Below, piece after piece: positions 1 to 6,295 of a DNA stretch of 6,659 nt. The first letter of the stretch is position 1, and each line of letters starts with the position of its first letter. Source of the DNA: Acetobacteraceae bacterium (GTDB lineage Bacteria; Pseudomonadota; Alphaproteobacteria; Acetobacterales; Acetobacteraceae); the NCBI GenBank assembly GCA_027323595.1, contig DAHWBL010000423.1, positions 1-6,659 on the forward strand. Reading direction: 5' to 3'. The translations under genes and the position numbers were made by a program. The notes beneath the pieces were generated by a model. It had not been told where the DNA came from, did not search any database, and worked only from the letters and a program-made list of their open reading frames with translations.

Positions 1-453
1 TGCGAGCGGGGGCATCACCGCCGGTGCGGCGACGCTGCTGAGCCTCACCACCACCAGCAGCCCGGGCAATCAGAGCCTCACCGGCGGCACCGGGGTCGAT
101 TTCGCCGCGCTTGCCACCGTCGCGCCGGCCAGCGTGGGCAACATCAGCGTCACCGCGACGACCGGCGACATCCTTGGCACCGGTCCGGGCAGCATCGTCG
201 CACTTGGCTCGGTGACGCTGGATGCGCCCGGTGCGACCGGCAATGTCGGTGTGGCCTCGATCCAGTCCGGCACCGGCACCACGCTGACCGCCCTGGGCAC
301 GGCGACGATCGGGCCGATCAGCGGCACCGGCAGTGACAGCCTCACCGCCGGCACGCTGGCGCTGGGCACGGTGACCAGCACGGCCGCCGGGTCCGATCCG
401 GGCAACATCGCGCTGACCTCGACCTCGGGAGGCATCACCGCCGGCGCGCTCAA
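1..453 (+). repeat. 453-bp tandem repeat, copy 1 (151 codons)
   Basis: The sequence beginning at base 1 recurs in phase at 454, so the period is exactly 453 bp and the reading frame is kept. I count about 21 nucleotide differences between the copies (roughly 95% identity) and 9 amino-acid changes in 151. The copy begins at the window edge, so further copies may lie upstream and the unit boundary is arbitrary. Confidence 0.95.
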
Positions 454-2377
454 TGCGAGCGGGGGCATCACCGCCGGTGCGGCGACGCTGCTGAGCCTCA
501 CCACCACCAGCAGCCCTGGCAACCAGAGCCTCACCGGTGGCACCGGGGTCGATTTCGCCTCGCTTACCACCGTCGCGCCGGGCACCGTGGGCAACATCAA
601 CGTCACCGCGACGACCGGCGACATCCTTGGCACCGGTCCGGGCAGCATCGTGGCACTTGGCTCGGTGAGCCTGGATGCGCCGGGTGCGACCGGCAATGTC
701 GGTGTGGCCTCGATCCAGTCCGGCATCGGCACCACGCTGACCGCGTTGGGCACGGCGACCATCGGGCCGATCAGCGGCACCGGCAGCGACAGCCTCACCG
801 CCGGCACGCTGGCGCTGGGCACGGTGACCAGCACGGCCGCCGGGTCCGATCCGGGCAACATCGCGCTGACCTCGACCTCGGGCGGCATCACCACCGGCGG
901 GCTGAACGTGGCCGGCGGAACGACGATGAATTCGGCTGCGGCGATCAGCTTCAGCACCCTCGATGGCGGCGCGGCGAGCAGCCTCACCGCGCAGGGCGGG
1001 ATCGGCTTCAGCCGCATCACCACCACCGCGGGGGCGATCGGGCTCAGTGCCGGCGGCGCGGTCGGCGGTGTGGGCAGCACGATCAGCGGCGTCGGGACGA
1101 TCACCGTCGGCACCACCGGGCAAATCACCCTGGCGAGCATCGACAGCAGCGGCGGCAGCCTGTCGCTGACCGGGGGCGCGGGCATCACCATTCCCAGCGT
1201 CACCGCGCCGCTCGGAGGCGCGACCCTGGCCAGTGGCGGGGCGGTCGATCTGACCACCACCGCGCTCGGGCTCGCGCTGGGCATCAATGCCGGGCAGATC
1301 ACGCTCGGCACCGCGACCACCGGCGGCACCCAGAACCTGGTGGCGACCGCCGGTGACGTGCGCTTCACCCAGATCACCACCACCGGCGCGGGGGCCGATC
1401 CGGGCGATGTGGACATCACCGCGAGCGGGGCGATCATCGGCGGCAACATCAACGCCCATGGCAGCGTCGATCTGAACGGCAACGGCGTGGGCTTCGGCGC
1501 CATCACCGCGCTGGGCAACGGCACGATCACCTCCGGCGGGTCGATCCTGGGCAGTTCGGTCAATGTCGGCGGCAACCTCAACCTCACCGCCGGCAATGGC
1601 AGCAACAGCGATCTCAATGTCGGCACGCTGTCCGGGGCGAGCATGACGCTGAGCGCGGGCGGCAGCATCACGCTGACCCAACTGACCGTGGCGCACAGCC
1701 TGACCATGCAGGCGAGCCAGATCACCGGCAGCATCATCCAGACACCCGGCGCGGTCGGGCCGCTGACGCTTGACCTCACCGGGCATGGCGGCGGGCTGGC
1801 GCAGAACATCACGCTCAACGTGGATGCGCCCAACGGGCTCGATGTCACCCAGCTCTTTGCCGATTATGCCAGCATCTACACCACCGCGAACAACGTGCTG
1901 ATCGCCGACGCCGTGGTGCCCGACAAGCTGATCCTGAACACGCCTGATCCGATGGTGGTGATGGACAACCTCACCGTCGCACCGCTGCCGGGGGTGAATG
2001 TGCAGCTCTATCAGCCTGGCGGGTCGATCTTCCTCGATCAGGTCGGCACCACCACCATCAGCAACGGCTATTTCGTGCGCTATGACCAGGCCGACACGGT
2101 GATCGAGGCGGCGTTCGTCGATCAGCACATCATCGTGCCGCTTGGCTTCGTCGGTACCTCGGTGGCGCGCGATGCGGACTGGACGATGATCTATCAGTTG
2201 CTGCGGGCGCTGGATGCGATGGATGGCGGCGACGGGTTCAGCACCGGCGACGCGCCGTCCGGGCCGCCGTCCTCGGCGCCGCTGGTGAGCGCGCCGGTGA
2301 CCGGGCCGGCGGTCAATATCGGCGTGCCGCCGCTGCATCTTTCGCCGATCAGCTACACGCCGGGGGCGGTGCATTGA
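2..2377 (+). CDS. Filamentous haemagglutinin-like two-partner secretion exoprotein (TpsA), C-terminal part, 5' truncated by window
   Basis: The reading frame is open from base 2 to the TGA at 2375-2377, giving 791 visible residues; the true start lies upstream. The composition is rich in Gly, Thr, Ser, Ala and short hydrophobics, with no cysteine, one lysine and few arginines. This suits a secreted right-handed beta-helix of the FHA/HMW adhesin class, where strands look like GNISVTATTGDI and SVTLDAPG. Residues 1-302 are two copies of a 151-residue repeat. Degenerate repeats continue to about residue 580. The rest is non-repetitive, with a conserved-looking segment (for example YFVRYDQADTVIEAAFVDQHI) and a Pro/Ala-rich tail. 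The N-terminal TPS secretion domain is not in view, so the class assignment rests on repeat character and on the adjacent FhaC-type transporter, whose start codon overlaps this stop. Predicted role: surface or released adhesin. The ligand is unknown. Confidence 0.85.
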   Translation, partial: ASGGITAGAATLLSLTTTSSPGNQSLTGGTGVDFAALATVAPASVGNISVTATTGDILGTGPGSIVALGSVTLDAPGATGNVGVASIQSGTGTTLTALGTATIGPISGTGSDSLTAGTLALGTVTSTAAGSDPGNIALTSTSGGITAGALNASGGITAGAATLLSLTTTSSPGNQSLTGGTGVDFASLTTVAPGTVGNINVTATTGDILGTGPGSIVALGSVSLDAPGATGNVGVASIQSGIGTTLTALGTATIGPISGTGSDSLTAGTLALGTVTSTAAGSDPGNIALTSTSGGITTGGLNVAGGTTMNSAAAISFSTLDGGAASSLTAQGGIGFSRITTTAGAIGLSAGGAVGGVGSTISGVGTITVGTTGQITLASIDSSGGSLSLTGGAGITIPSVTAPLGGATLASGGAVDLTTTALGLALGINAGQITLGTATTGGTQNLVATAGDVRFTQITTTGAGADPGDVDITASGAIIGGNINAHGSVDLNGNGVGFGAITALGNGTITSGGSILGSSVNVGGNLNLTAGNGSNSDLNVGTLSGASMTLSAGGSITLTQLTVAHSLTMQASQITGSIIQTPGAVGPLTLDLTGHGGGLAQNITLNVDAPNGLDVTQLFADYASIYTTANNVLIADAVVPDKLILNTPDPMVVMDNLTVAPLPGVNVQLYQPGGSIFLDQVGTTTISNGYFVRYDQADTVIEAAFVDQHIIVPLGFVGTSVARDADWTMIYQLLRALDAMDGGDGFSTGDAPSGPPSSAPLVSAPVTGPAVNIGVPPLHLSPISYTPGAVH
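454..906 (+). repeat. 453-bp tandem repeat, copy 2 (151 codons)
   Basis: Second copy of the unit. Identity with copy 1 holds until about 880, where the sequence drifts into GGITTGGLNVAGG in place of GGITAGALNASGG. After 906 only weak similarity remains. Substitutions cluster around residues 36-50 of the unit, for example FAALATVAPAS becoming FASLTTVAPGT. Both synonymous and replacement changes are present, so the duplication is recent but not brand new. Confidence 0.93.
2362..2377 (+). promoter_or_regulatory. Translational coupling junction (TTGA stop/start overlap) between exoprotein and transporter
   Basis: The TTG start of the transporter (2374-2376) overlaps the TGA stop of the exoprotein (2375-2377). 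A run of five G (2362-2366) lies 7 bases before the TTG and could act as a weak ribosome binding site. There is no good AGGAGG match. The arrangement suggests the transporter is made mainly by ribosomes terminating on the exoprotein, which would keep the channel scarce relative to its substrate. The regulatory role is inference. Confidence 0.6.
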
Positions 2378-4020
2378 TCCGCCTGACGCGGCACCCGCGC
2401 GCCATCGCGATGCTGCTGGCCGGCTGGTGCGCGGGCGGCGCGGCGGCGCAGGCGCAGATTCCGCCGCAGCTCAACCCCGCGGTGATCAACCGGCAGAACC
2501 AGCAGACCATCCAGCAACTGGAGCAGTTGCGCGACATCCCGGCGATGACCGGGCCGCTGGTGAGCGCGCCGAACCAGCCGGCGGTGCAGAACGTGGCGCC
2601 GGGCGGGCCGAGCTTCGTCCTGAAGCAGGTGATCTTTCCCACCTCCGCGCTGCTGTCCGCCGAGGAGTTGCAGGCGCTGGCGGCGCCGCTGATTGGCCAG
2701 AAGGTCGATCTGTCCGGGCTCTACGGGCTGGTGGCGCAGGTCAACGCGCGCTACGAGGCGAAGGGCTTTCCCAATGCCTCCGCGGTGCTGCCGCCGCAGC
2801 ATGTCGATGCCGGGGTCGTGCGTATCGAGCTGGTCGAGGGGCGGCTCGGCAAGGTCAGTGTCGAGGGCAACAATTACATTCCCCCCGCTTTCGTGCTGGA
2901 CCGGATGGCGTTGCCGGCCGGCGAGGTTCTGAACGTGCCGGCGATGTCGCAATCCATCGCGGTGTTCAACCGTGTCAACGACATCCAGACGCGGGCGGCG
3001 TTGCAGCCCGGCGCGCAGTTCGGCCAGACCGATGTGGTGTTCAACGTGGTGGAGCCGCCGCGCGACACGCTGGATTTCTCGGTCGATAACTGGGGGCTGA
3101 ACAGCACCAACAACAACGAGGCGTCGTTCCTGTATCGGCGCACCAGCCTGCTCGTGGCCGACGACCGTTTCACCATGTACGGCATCGGCAATGACGGCAA
3201 TCTGGACGGCAATGTCGGCTATAATCTGCCGGTCGGGAACTATGGCGGCCGGCTCGGGGTGAATTACGGGCTGATGCAGACCCGCGTGCTGCACGGGCCC
3301 TATCAGTCGCTGGAGATCGACGGCCACGCGCAGGTCGGGTCGGTCGATTTCAGTCATCCGTTGTTCGCCAACGAGAATTGGCTGGTCAGCGGGCTGTTGA
3401 ATTTCTCGGTGATCTCATCGGCCAACACCCAGGCCGGGGTGACCCAGACATCGGACCTCACCAAGAAAGGCGGGCCGGGGCTGCTGGTGAGCTATCTGGG
3501 GCCGCTGACCAGCGCGCAGATCACCGGCACCTATGCCTATGGCGGCACCGAATATAACACGCTGGGCAATTCCAGCTCGTTCAACATGGTCAATGGCACC
3601 TTCAATCTGACGCAGCTTCTGCCGGTTGGCCTGTCCTTCGTGGTCAATGGCGCCTGGCAGGAGACCTCGGTGCAGCGGCTGTCGCCCGACCAGTTGTTCC
3701 AGATCGGCGGGCCGACCTCCGTGCGCGGCTACGAGGCGGATTATGTCGCCGGGTTCAGTGGATTTTTCAGCCAGTTCGAGCTGCACAAGGACGCCGCCTC
3801 GATCACCCCGGGGCTTGATCTGTTCAGCTTCCTGGACATGGGCCGGGTCTATGCGCCGGCGACGCCGGAAAAGAAGCTGATGGGATTTGGCTTCGGCGGC
3901 AACTACGCGTTCGACCGATGGGCCAATCTGCAGGTGGCCGCCGGGTGGCCGCTGCAACAGGTCGCGCCCGGACAATCCCCCATGATGGTGTATTTCCGGC
4001 TGGTGCTGCACGCGATGTGA
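2374..4020 (+). CDS. TpsB outer-membrane transporter, ShlB/FhaC/HecB family
   Basis: 548 residues, a normal length for the family. It exports its TpsA partner across the outer membrane as an Omp85-superfamily 16-strand barrel. Residues 1-27 form a signal peptide (basic IRLTRHPR, hydrophobic core, AQA cleavage). A Gln-rich segment at 35-53 resembles the N-terminal plug helix of FhaC. Residues about 81-157 are POTRA 1, including the typical VxxGxVRIELVEGRLG-type stretch, and 158-228 are POTRA 2. From about 232 to the end is an amphipathic beta-barrel. The diagnostic VRGY (450-453, L6-loop arginine R451) and FLDMG (486-490, D488) motifs are both present. The TTG start is preferred: the next in-frame ATG (2410) would remove the basic region of the signal peptide. 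The C-terminus reads YFRLVLHAM and lacks the usual terminal Phe. The gene is co-transcribed with, and downstream of, its likely substrate; many systems have the reverse order. Confidence 0.93.
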   Translation: MIRLTRHPRAIAMLLAGWCAGGAAAQAQIPPQLNPAVINRQNQQTIQQLEQLRDIPAMTGPLVSAPNQPAVQNVAPGGPSFVLKQVIFPTSALLSAEELQALAAPLIGQKVDLSGLYGLVAQVNARYEAKGFPNASAVLPPQHVDAGVVRIELVEGRLGKVSVEGNNYIPPAFVLDRMALPAGEVLNVPAMSQSIAVFNRVNDIQTRAALQPGAQFGQTDVVFNVVEPPRDTLDFSVDNWGLNSTNNNEASFLYRRTSLLVADDRFTMYGIGNDGNLDGNVGYNLPVGNYGGRLGVNYGLMQTRVLHGPYQSLEIDGHAQVGSVDFSHPLFANENWLVSGLLNFSVISSANTQAGVTQTSDLTKKGGPGLLVSYLGPLTSAQITGTYAYGGTEYNTLGNSSSFNMVNGTFNLTQLLPVGLSFVVNGAWQETSVQRLSPDQLFQIGGPTSVRGYEADYVAGFSGFFSQFELHKDAASITPGLDLFSFLDMGRVYAPATPEKKLMGFGFGGNYAFDRWANLQVAAGWPLQQVAPGQSPMMVYFRLVLHAM

Positions 4021-4070
4021 TACCAAATCCCCTGGGCCGCGACTCTTTCGCGGCTTGCGGGGTTTGGTAT
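4020..4070. repeat. Long imperfect palindrome between convergent genes; possible bidirectional terminator or dispersed palindromic element
   Basis: ATACCAAA (4020-4027) pairs with TTTGGTAT (4063-4070). After a single bulged T, CCCC (4029-4032) pairs with GGGG (4059-4062). After a small internal loop, GCCGCGA (4036-4042) pairs with TCGCGGC (4048-4054), leaving the 5-nt loop CTCTT. That is 19 base pairs in a 51-nt structure. It starts on the last base of the tpsB stop codon and lies between two convergent genes, as expected for a bidirectional terminator. Neither strand shows a U-tract after the stem, so it is not a classic intrinsic terminator. A REP-like or MITE-like element is the alternative. 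Confidence 0.75.
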
Positions 4071-4118
4071 GCGCGCGGGTTGGCTGGGCGGCGCGCGCGA
4101 GACCATATGCGCGCGGGT
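4068..4118. repeat. Pair of 13-bp direct repeats (TATGCGCGCGGGT) in the intergenic gap
   Basis: Identical 13-bp copies occur at 4068-4080 and 4106-4118. The first overlaps the end of the palindrome; the second runs into the stop codon of the minus-strand adenylate-forming enzyme. The 25 bp between them is very GC-rich. The 4021-4117 gap contains no credible gene. The repeats could be a relic of a small duplication or chance in GC-rich sequence. Confidence 0.6.
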
Positions 4119-5548
4119 CACTCCGGTTCGCGCATGCCCTGGTTCAATTCGCGCGCATAGGCGATCAGCAGGTCACGCCGGAGCTTGCCGGCCTCGTTGC
4201 GCGGCAGTTCGCTGAATTGCAGCAGGGTCGATGGCGCGAGATGGCCGAGCTCGCGCGTGCAAAACCGGTTGACCGCGTCCTCGTCGATCGGCGCGGGGGC
4301 GACGATGGCGGCCCAGATCTGCTCGATGCCGTCTTCGTCCTCGACGCCGAACGCGGCGGCGTCGCTGACCGAGGGCAGGCGCAGCAGGGCGTTCTCGATC
4401 AGCCAGGGCGCGACCTTGTCGCCGCCGAAATTGATCAGCTCGGTGCGTCGACCGGCCAGGATCAGCATGCCGTCGGCGCGCAGCGCGCCGATGTCGCCCG
4501 AATAGAACCAGCCGTCGATGAAATTGTGGGCGCTGGCCTGCCCGTCGCCCAGATAGCGCGTGGCCACCATCGGCCCGCGCAGGCGCAGGATGCCGGGCTC
4601 GCCGGGCGGCAGCCCGCGATGGTCCGGCCCGACCGCTTCGATGGTGACACCGGGCCACACACGGCCGGCGGCGCCGTCGGTGCCGGCGATGATCTCCAGC
4701 GGCGCCGAAGCGATGGCGCCGGCCTCGCTGCTGGCCAGGCTGACCGAGATGGAAGGGCACAGCCGGGCGGCGACCTCGGCGGCCAGCGCTGGCGGCAGGC
4801 GGCTGCCGCCGGTCTCGATCACGGCGAGGCCGGGCAGCGGGCCTGCGTCCGCGGGGCGTTGGTCGAGCAGGGTGCGCAGGGTCTGCGGCGAGGCGGCGAT
4901 GGCGGCGACCGTGTGGCGGGTGATGCCGGCGAGCATGTCGGCCGGCGCGCTCATCACCAGCGTGCCGCCGTACCACAGGGTGCGCAGGATGGTCGTCATG
5001 CCCCACGCGCCGCCGGGCGCGGTGAGCACCATGCGGCGCAGCGGTTGCGCGCCGTCGCACAGGGCGCGGTGCAGCACCCGGGCGGTCATCTGCCGGTGGC
5101 TGACCGGAATGTGCCGCGCCGCGCCGGTGGAGCCCGAGGAGGCGAACACGGTGAAGATGGCCGCGTCGTTCGCGTCGATCGGCATCGGCTCTGGCGGCGG
5201 CTCGGCGGTGAACCAGCCCGGCACGGCCAGAATGTCGCCGGCGAACTCCGCCCCCCGCCGGGCGAAGCGCCAATGCAGCAGATGGCCGGGCAGCGCGTGC
5301 TCGGCGAGCCCCACGCCGATGCGGGCGAGTGCGAGGGCGAGCAGCAGATAGGGCAGGTCGTGCGGGCCCTCGGCGGTGAGGGCGGCGAGCTGGCCGGGGC
5401 GCATGCCGTGGTCGCGCGCGCGGCGGGCGAGCGCGTCGATGCGGCTGTCGAGCGCCTGGAAGCCGATCCGCGCGCCGTCGGGCCCGATGATGGCGGTGGC
5501 GGTGGGGGCGATGCACGCCAGCCGACGCAGCGGGCCAGTGACGTTCAT
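4118..5548 (-). CDS. AMP-dependent synthetase/ligase (ANL adenylate-forming superfamily), divergent motifs, substrate unknown
   Basis: 476 residues, slightly shorter than the usual 500-560, with no signal peptide, so cytoplasmic. It is expected to activate a carboxylate with ATP to an acyl-adenylate, probably followed by transfer to CoA or a carrier. Visible superfamily motifs: a P-loop-like SSGSTGAARHIPVSH (137-151), LASSE (271-275) in place of YGxTE, GWFYSGD (346-352, D352), GRRTELINFGGDKVAP (366-381, hinge position T369), and PRNEAGKLRR (449-458) with the catalytic lysine K455. Oddities: the P-loop Pro-Lys-Gly is Ala-Arg-His, and the A5 aromatic is Leu. The ELINxGGxKxxP stretch resembles stand-alone acyl-CoA ligases more than NRPS modules; no carrier domain follows. 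The ATG at 5546-5548 is 35 bp after the PEP-CTERM gene's stop, with no clear Shine-Dalgarno, so it is probably the second gene of that operon. It could be a CoA ligase or a ligase to a carrier or surface glycan; the substrate cannot be read from sequence. Confidence 0.88.
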   Translation of the reverse strand: MNVTGPLRRLACIAPTATAIIGPDGARIGFQALDSRIDALARRARDHGMRPGQLAALTAEGPHDLPYLLLALALARIGVGLAEHALPGHLLHWRFARRGAEFAGDILAVPGWFTAEPPPEPMPIDANDAAIFTVFASSGSTGAARHIPVSHRQMTARVLHRALCDGAQPLRRMVLTAPGGAWGMTTILRTLWYGGTLVMSAPADMLAGITRHTVAAIAASPQTLRTLLDQRPADAGPLPGLAVIETGGSRLPPALAAEVAARLCPSISVSLASSEAGAIASAPLEIIAGTDGAAGRVWPGVTIEAVGPDHRGLPPGEPGILRLRGPMVATRYLGDGQASAHNFIDGWFYSGDIGALRADGMLILAGRRTELINFGGDKVAPWLIENALLRLPSVSDAAAFGVEDEDGIEQIWAAIVAPAPIDEDAVNRFCTRELGHLAPSTLLQFSELPRNEAGKLRRDLLIAYARELNQGMREPE

Positions 5549-5561
5549 CGCGTGACGTTCA
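5538..5561. repeat. 10-bp direct repeat (GTGACGTTCA) spanning the adenylate-forming enzyme's start codon
   Basis: Copies occur at 5538-5547 and 5552-5561, with starts 14 bp apart. On the coding strand this reads TGAACGTCAC twice, and the second copy contains most of the ATG start context. The upstream copy includes a TTG that is out of frame with the gene. The short imperfect inverted pair GGCCAGT (5533-5539) and ACTGGCC (5571-5577) flanks it. Any effect on translation is speculative. Confidence 0.5.
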
Positions 5562-5583
5562 AGGCACCGGACTGGCCGGTGTG

Positions 5584-6288
5584 TCAGGCGGCCTTGCGGC
5601 GGCGGCGCATCACCAGCATCAGCCCGGCGCCGACGCCCAGCAACGCGGCCGAGGCGGGCTCCGGCACCGCGCTGCTTTGCAGCAGGCCGCTGATGCCATA
5701 GACGGATTTCGGCTGCGAGTTGTTGCTGAGGAGGAGGTTGAACGTCCCGGCCTCGGTCGGCGGTGTGTTGGAATCCGCCAAGCCGGTCGCCACCTGGCTC
5801 GCGCCGAGCTCGTTGCCGGTGGCAGTGGTGCCGTTGTCGTTGGTGCCGGTGACGGCGAAGCCATAGAGCTGGTTGCCGTTCTGGAGCGCGTTGATCGTGC
5901 TGGAAATGTTGCCGGCGAACATGGCGGCGAGCGAGCTGGCGACCAGCACGTCGGAGACGCTGCTGTTTGGGTTGAGCACCACTTCATAAAGCGGCGCGTT
6001 GATGCAGGCGCTGTTGCCGTTGCACAGCGAATTGGCGTTGGTGACCGCGTTCATCGTGGCCGTGCTGCCGAGCACCGCCCAGGTGCTGGCGGGCAGCAGC
6101 GTGCCGGTAAGGGTGGCCTCGGTGTTGACGAAGCTGTTGTATGTGGCGATGTCGGTCGAGGTGCTCGTGGTCGTGTCGGCGGTCAGGAACACCAGGCGAT
6201 AGTCGCCCGACGGCGCGGCGAGCGCGAGCGCGGGCGTCAGCGCGCTGAGCGCGGAGGCGGCCAGCAGGGTGCGGCGGCTGAGGGGCAT
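5584..6288 (-). CDS. PEP-CTERM sorting domain-containing exported protein with Tat-like signal peptide
   Basis: 234 residues. The N-terminus MPLSRRTLLAASALSALTPALALA is a signal peptide, cleaved near residues 24-25, and contains SRRTLL, close to the twin-arginine motif SRRxFLK. The mature part is Thr/Ser/Asn/Gly-rich, with two cysteines (C89, C95) six residues apart that could form a disulfide. The C-terminus has VPEP (208-211), a hydrophobic segment (about 212-227) and RRRRK (228-232). This three-part tail is the PEP-CTERM signal recognised by exosortase, which is thought to process and anchor proteins at the envelope of biofilm or EPS-forming Gram-negatives. No exosortase gene is in this window. 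The ATG at 6286-6288 has GGAG 7 bases upstream, and a promoter-like sequence lies further upstream. The mature domain's function is unknown. Confidence 0.9.
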   Translation of the reverse strand: MPLSRRTLLAASALSALTPALALAAPSGDYRLVFLTADTTTSTSTDIATYNSFVNTEATLTGTLLPASTWAVLGSTATMNAVTNANSLCNGNSACINAPLYEVVLNPNSSVSDVLVASSLAAMFAGNISSTINALQNGNQLYGFAVTGTNDNGTTATGNELGASQVATGLADSNTPPTEAGTFNLLLSNNSQPKSVYGISGLLQSSAVPEPASAALLGVGAGLMLVMRRRRKAA

Positions 6289-6295
6289 CGGCGAT

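Noticed and set aside
134..136. GTG as a start for the exoprotein gene
   Set aside because: The frame is open to the window edge and the same repeat unit lies on both sides of the GTG, so it is an internal valine codon.
1..906. CRISPR array or satellite repeat
   Set aside because: The unit is 453 bp, coding and in frame, with no short repeat/unique spacer alternation.
70..1848. 592-codon open frame antisense to the exoprotein
   Set aside because: It is the complement of a GC-rich, Gly/Thr/Ala-coding repeat where antisense stops are rare. The product is monotonous Pro/Val/Ala/Ser, repeats with the same 151-codon period, and shows no domain. The plus-strand frame has clear family character.
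2374..2470. Lipoprotein signal on the transporter (Cys19 in LLAGWCAGG)
   Set aside because: The residues before Cys are AGW, not a lipobox such as LAG directly before Cys, and a standard AQA signal-peptidase I site follows.
2353..3357. 334-codon open frame antisense to the transporter gene
   Set aside because: The Arg/His/Gln/Asp-rich shadow product has no recognisable fold, while the plus strand encodes POTRA domains in phase.
2..4020. Classical type Va autotransporter
   Set aside because: The barrel is encoded by a separate gene with POTRA domains and VRGY/FxDxG motifs, which defines a two-partner system. The exoprotein's own C-terminus shows no barrel.
4055..5701. 548-codon plus-strand open frame opposite the adenylate-forming enzyme
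   Set aside because: The product is low-complexity Gly/Ala/Arg/Gln and spans both a gene and an intergenic junction. The minus strand carries the ordered ANL motifs.
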